This document shows, in pieces, positions 62,446-64,000 of a stretch of 64,000 nt of DNA. How positions within the stretch are numbered: the first letter of the stretch is position 1; each line of letters opens with the position of its first letter. Under the pieces are notes generated by a model. It saw only the letters and a list, made by a program, of their open reading frames with translations, had not been told where the DNA came from and searched no databases. Location: contig NZ_JAIWNB010000004.1 in assembly GCF_020215705.1 (NCBI RefSeq), positions 310,001 through 374,000 of the forward strand, in the 5' to 3' direction. The stretch comes from Nonomuraea aurantiaca (GTDB lineage Bacteria > Actinomycetota > Actinomycetes > Streptosporangiales > Streptosporangiaceae). The translations under genes were made by a program, and so were the position numbers.

Positions 62446-63566
62446 CGCGCGAGCTCCGCCTCCACCGCGTTCATGACGCGGTCACGGATCTCGGCCACCT
62501 GGATCTTCTCGATGAGCTGACCGAGGAAGCCCCGGATGACCAGGCGACGGGCCTCGTCGAAGGGGATGCCGCGGGCCTGCAGGTAGAAGATGTGCTCGTC
62601 GTCGAGGCGCCCGGAGGCGCTGGCGTGGCCGGCGCCGGCCACCTCGCCGGTGAGGATCTCCAGGTTGGGCACCGAGTCGGCGCGGGCGCCGTCGGTCAGG
62701 ATCAGGTTGCGGTTGAGCTCATAGGTGTCGGTGCCCTCGGCCTCGACCCTGATGATCACGTCGCCGATCCACACGGCGTGCGCGTCCTCGCCCTGCAGGG
62801 CGCCGCGGTAGTCGACGTTGCTCTTGCAGTGGGGCTGCGAGTGGTCGACCAGGAGACGGTGCTCCAGGTGCTGGCCCGCGTCGACGAAGTAGACGCCGGA
62901 CAGGTCGGCGTCGCCGCCCGGGCCGGTGTAGGACACGCTCGGCGACAGGCGCACCAGGTCGCCGCCCAGGGTCACCGCGAAGCCCTTGAACGTGGCGTCC
63001 TTGGCGAGCTGGGCGTGGTGGTGGGAGACGTGTACGGCGTCGTCGTCCCAGTCCTGCAGGCTGACGACCTTGAGGGTGGCGCCGTCGCCGACGACGAACT
63101 CGATGTTGTCGGCGTAGACCGCGCTGCCCTGGTGCTCGATGACGACCACGGCCTCGGCCAGGGGCTCGACCACGACCACGACGTGGCCGTAGGTGGCCCC
63201 GTCGGTGCCGCCGCCGCGCACCTCGATGCGGATGTGCTCGGCGGGCACGGCCTCCTTGGGCACGGTCACGACCAGCGCCTTCTCGAAGGCGTTGTAGGCC
63301 TGCGCGCTGACGCGGTCGGCCGGCACGTACGCCTTGCCGATGCGCGCGTCCTCACGCCCGACCCACTCGGCGGTGACGCCCGCCGGGGTGTAGGCCTGGG
63401 TGAGCACCCGTCCGGTGATCTCCGCCTTGCCGCTGTGCAGGCCCTTCAGGCGCGACAGCGGCGTGAAGCGCCACGCCTCTTCGCGCCCCGTGGGGACCTC
63501 GAAGTCGTCCAGGTCGTAGGACGCCTTCTCGTGCAGGGTCGACAAGGGCTTCTCGGTCAGGCCCAT
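62442..63566 (-). CDS. sufD: Fe-S assembly scaffold subunit SufD
   Basis: 374 residues from the ATG at 63566, which overlaps the sufB stop. Parallel beta-helix protein: EEAWRFTPLSRLKGL, VVVVEPLAEAVVVIEHQGSA, FVDAGQHLEHRLLVDHSQPHCKSNVDYRGAL and GRLDDEHIFYLQARGIPFDEARRLVIRGFL (shown in part). Joins SufB and SufC in the scaffold complex. A longer frame upstream is the sufB overlap. Confidence 0.95.
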   Translation of the reverse strand: MGLTEKPLSTLHEKASYDLDDFEVPTGREEAWRFTPLSRLKGLHSGKAEITGRVLTQAYTPAGVTAEWVGREDARIGKAYVPADRVSAQAYNAFEKALVVTVPKEAVPAEHIRIEVRGGGTDGATYGHVVVVVEPLAEAVVVIEHQGSAVYADNIEFVVGDGATLKVVSLQDWDDDAVHVSHHHAQLAKDATFKGFAVTLGGDLVRLSPSVSYTGPGGDADLSGVYFVDAGQHLEHRLLVDHSQPHCKSNVDYRGALQGEDAHAVWIGDVIIRVEAEGTDTYELNRNLILTDGARADSVPNLEILTGEVAGAGHASASGRLDDEHIFYLQARGIPFDEARRLVIRGFLGQLIEKIQVAEIRDRVMNAVEAELAR

Positions 63567-64000
63567 CAGCCGACGGCTCCTTCCATCTGCAGCTCGATGA
63601 GGCGGTTCAGCTCGAGGGCGTACTCCATGGGGAGCTCGCGCGCGATCGGCTCGACGAAGCCGCGCACGATCATCGCCATCGCCTCGTCCTCGTTGAGACC
63701 GCGGCTCATGAGGTAGAACAGCTGGTCCTCGCTCACCTTGGAGACCGTGGCCTCGTGACCCATCGAGACGTCGTCCTCGCGGACGTCGACGTAGGGGTAG
63801 GTGTCGGAGCGGCTGATCTGGTCGACCAGGAGCGCGTCGCACTTGACCGTGCTGGCGCTGCCGTGGGCACCCTCCTCGATCTGCACGAGACCGCGGTAGG
63901 AGGTGCGGCCGCCGCCACGCGCCACCGACTTGGAGATCACGGTGGAGCTGGTGTGCGGAGCCAGGTGCACCATCTTGGACCCGGCGTCCTGGTGCTGGCC
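63566..64000 (-). CDS. sufB: Fe-S assembly scaffold subunit SufB (C-terminal part)
   Basis: The frame is open to the window edge, so only the last 144 residues are present. GQHQDAGSKMVHLAPHTSS, VKCDALLVDQISRSDTYP, EATVSKVSEDQLFYLMSRGLNEDEA and RELPMEYALELNRLIELQMEG are the SufB C-terminus, including a conserved Cys. Any sufR regulator would lie beyond the right edge. Confidence 0.96.
   Translation of the reverse strand, partial: GQHQDAGSKMVHLAPHTSSTVISKSVARGGGRTSYRGLVQIEEGAHGSASTVKCDALLVDQISRSDTYPYVDVREDDVSMGHEATVSKVSEDQLFYLMSRGLNEDEAMAMIVRGFVEPIARELPMEYALELNRLIELQMEGAVG

Overview
The window is GC-rich actinobacterial chromosome. Markers are mycothiol synthesis (MshC), an InhA-type FabI with a FabG partner, a DUF3090/SCO1664-type cluster, a dodecin/DUF3099 neighbourhood, an actinobacterial Vms1-like release factor, a SUF operon with SufU, and many GTG starts. 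The gene set (rhamnogalacturonan locus, P450, LacI, MocR-YczE) fits a filamentous soil actinomycete, possibly Streptosporangiales such as Nonomuraea. That placement is inference. No phage, insertion sequence, CRISPR array, rRNA or tRNA was recognised.

Layout, 1-20 kb: a truncated UDP-sugar SDR; a minus-strand cluster (phosphatase, DUF3090, SCO1664-like kinase fold, NRDE, mshC); an aldo/keto reductase; a secreted membrane-anchored protein; a decayed PaaI thioesterase; an aminotransferase; a membrane STAND ATPase with C-terminal repeats; fabG-fabI; tldD-tldE; dodecin divergent from DUF3099; a three-hairpin C-rich-loop RNA resembling 6C RNA; a fused MobA-like/DUF6457 protein with moaA; an APH-fold kinase; an Atu4866 protein.

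20-36.8 kb: two related secreted proteins; acyl-CoA ligase; POT transporter with a TRIC-like channel; divergent MocR/YczE; GH15; an unrecognised protein; LD-carboxypeptidase; sulfotransferase; an ABC exporter; enoyl-CoA hydratase; a small HTH protein; an ABC-F protein.

36.8-46.2 kb: a pectin (rhamnogalacturonan I) locus with a PL26/YetA-like lyase, an acetylesterase, two sugar permeases, a lipoprotein binding protein, a YesL-like protein, a YesU-like protein and a LacI regulator. Two identical 14-bp near-palindromes sit in promoters, one before lacI and one exactly between the -35 and -10 of the transport operon. This suggests one repressor controls both units. There is no ATPase gene, so a shared MsiK-type ATPase elsewhere is expected.

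46.2-64 kb: Vms1-like release factor; gene remnants (CBS fragment, truncated EEP); a two-component/ABC operon; carbonic anhydrase; hisE-hisG; a P450 with two TTA codons; an N-truncated MFS gene; a MerR gene translationally coupled to a membrane protein; a DEAD-box helicase with an Arg/Gly/Asp repeat tail and a hairpin-rich leader; and the SUF operon (B-D-Rieske-C-S-U-T), which runs off the right end.
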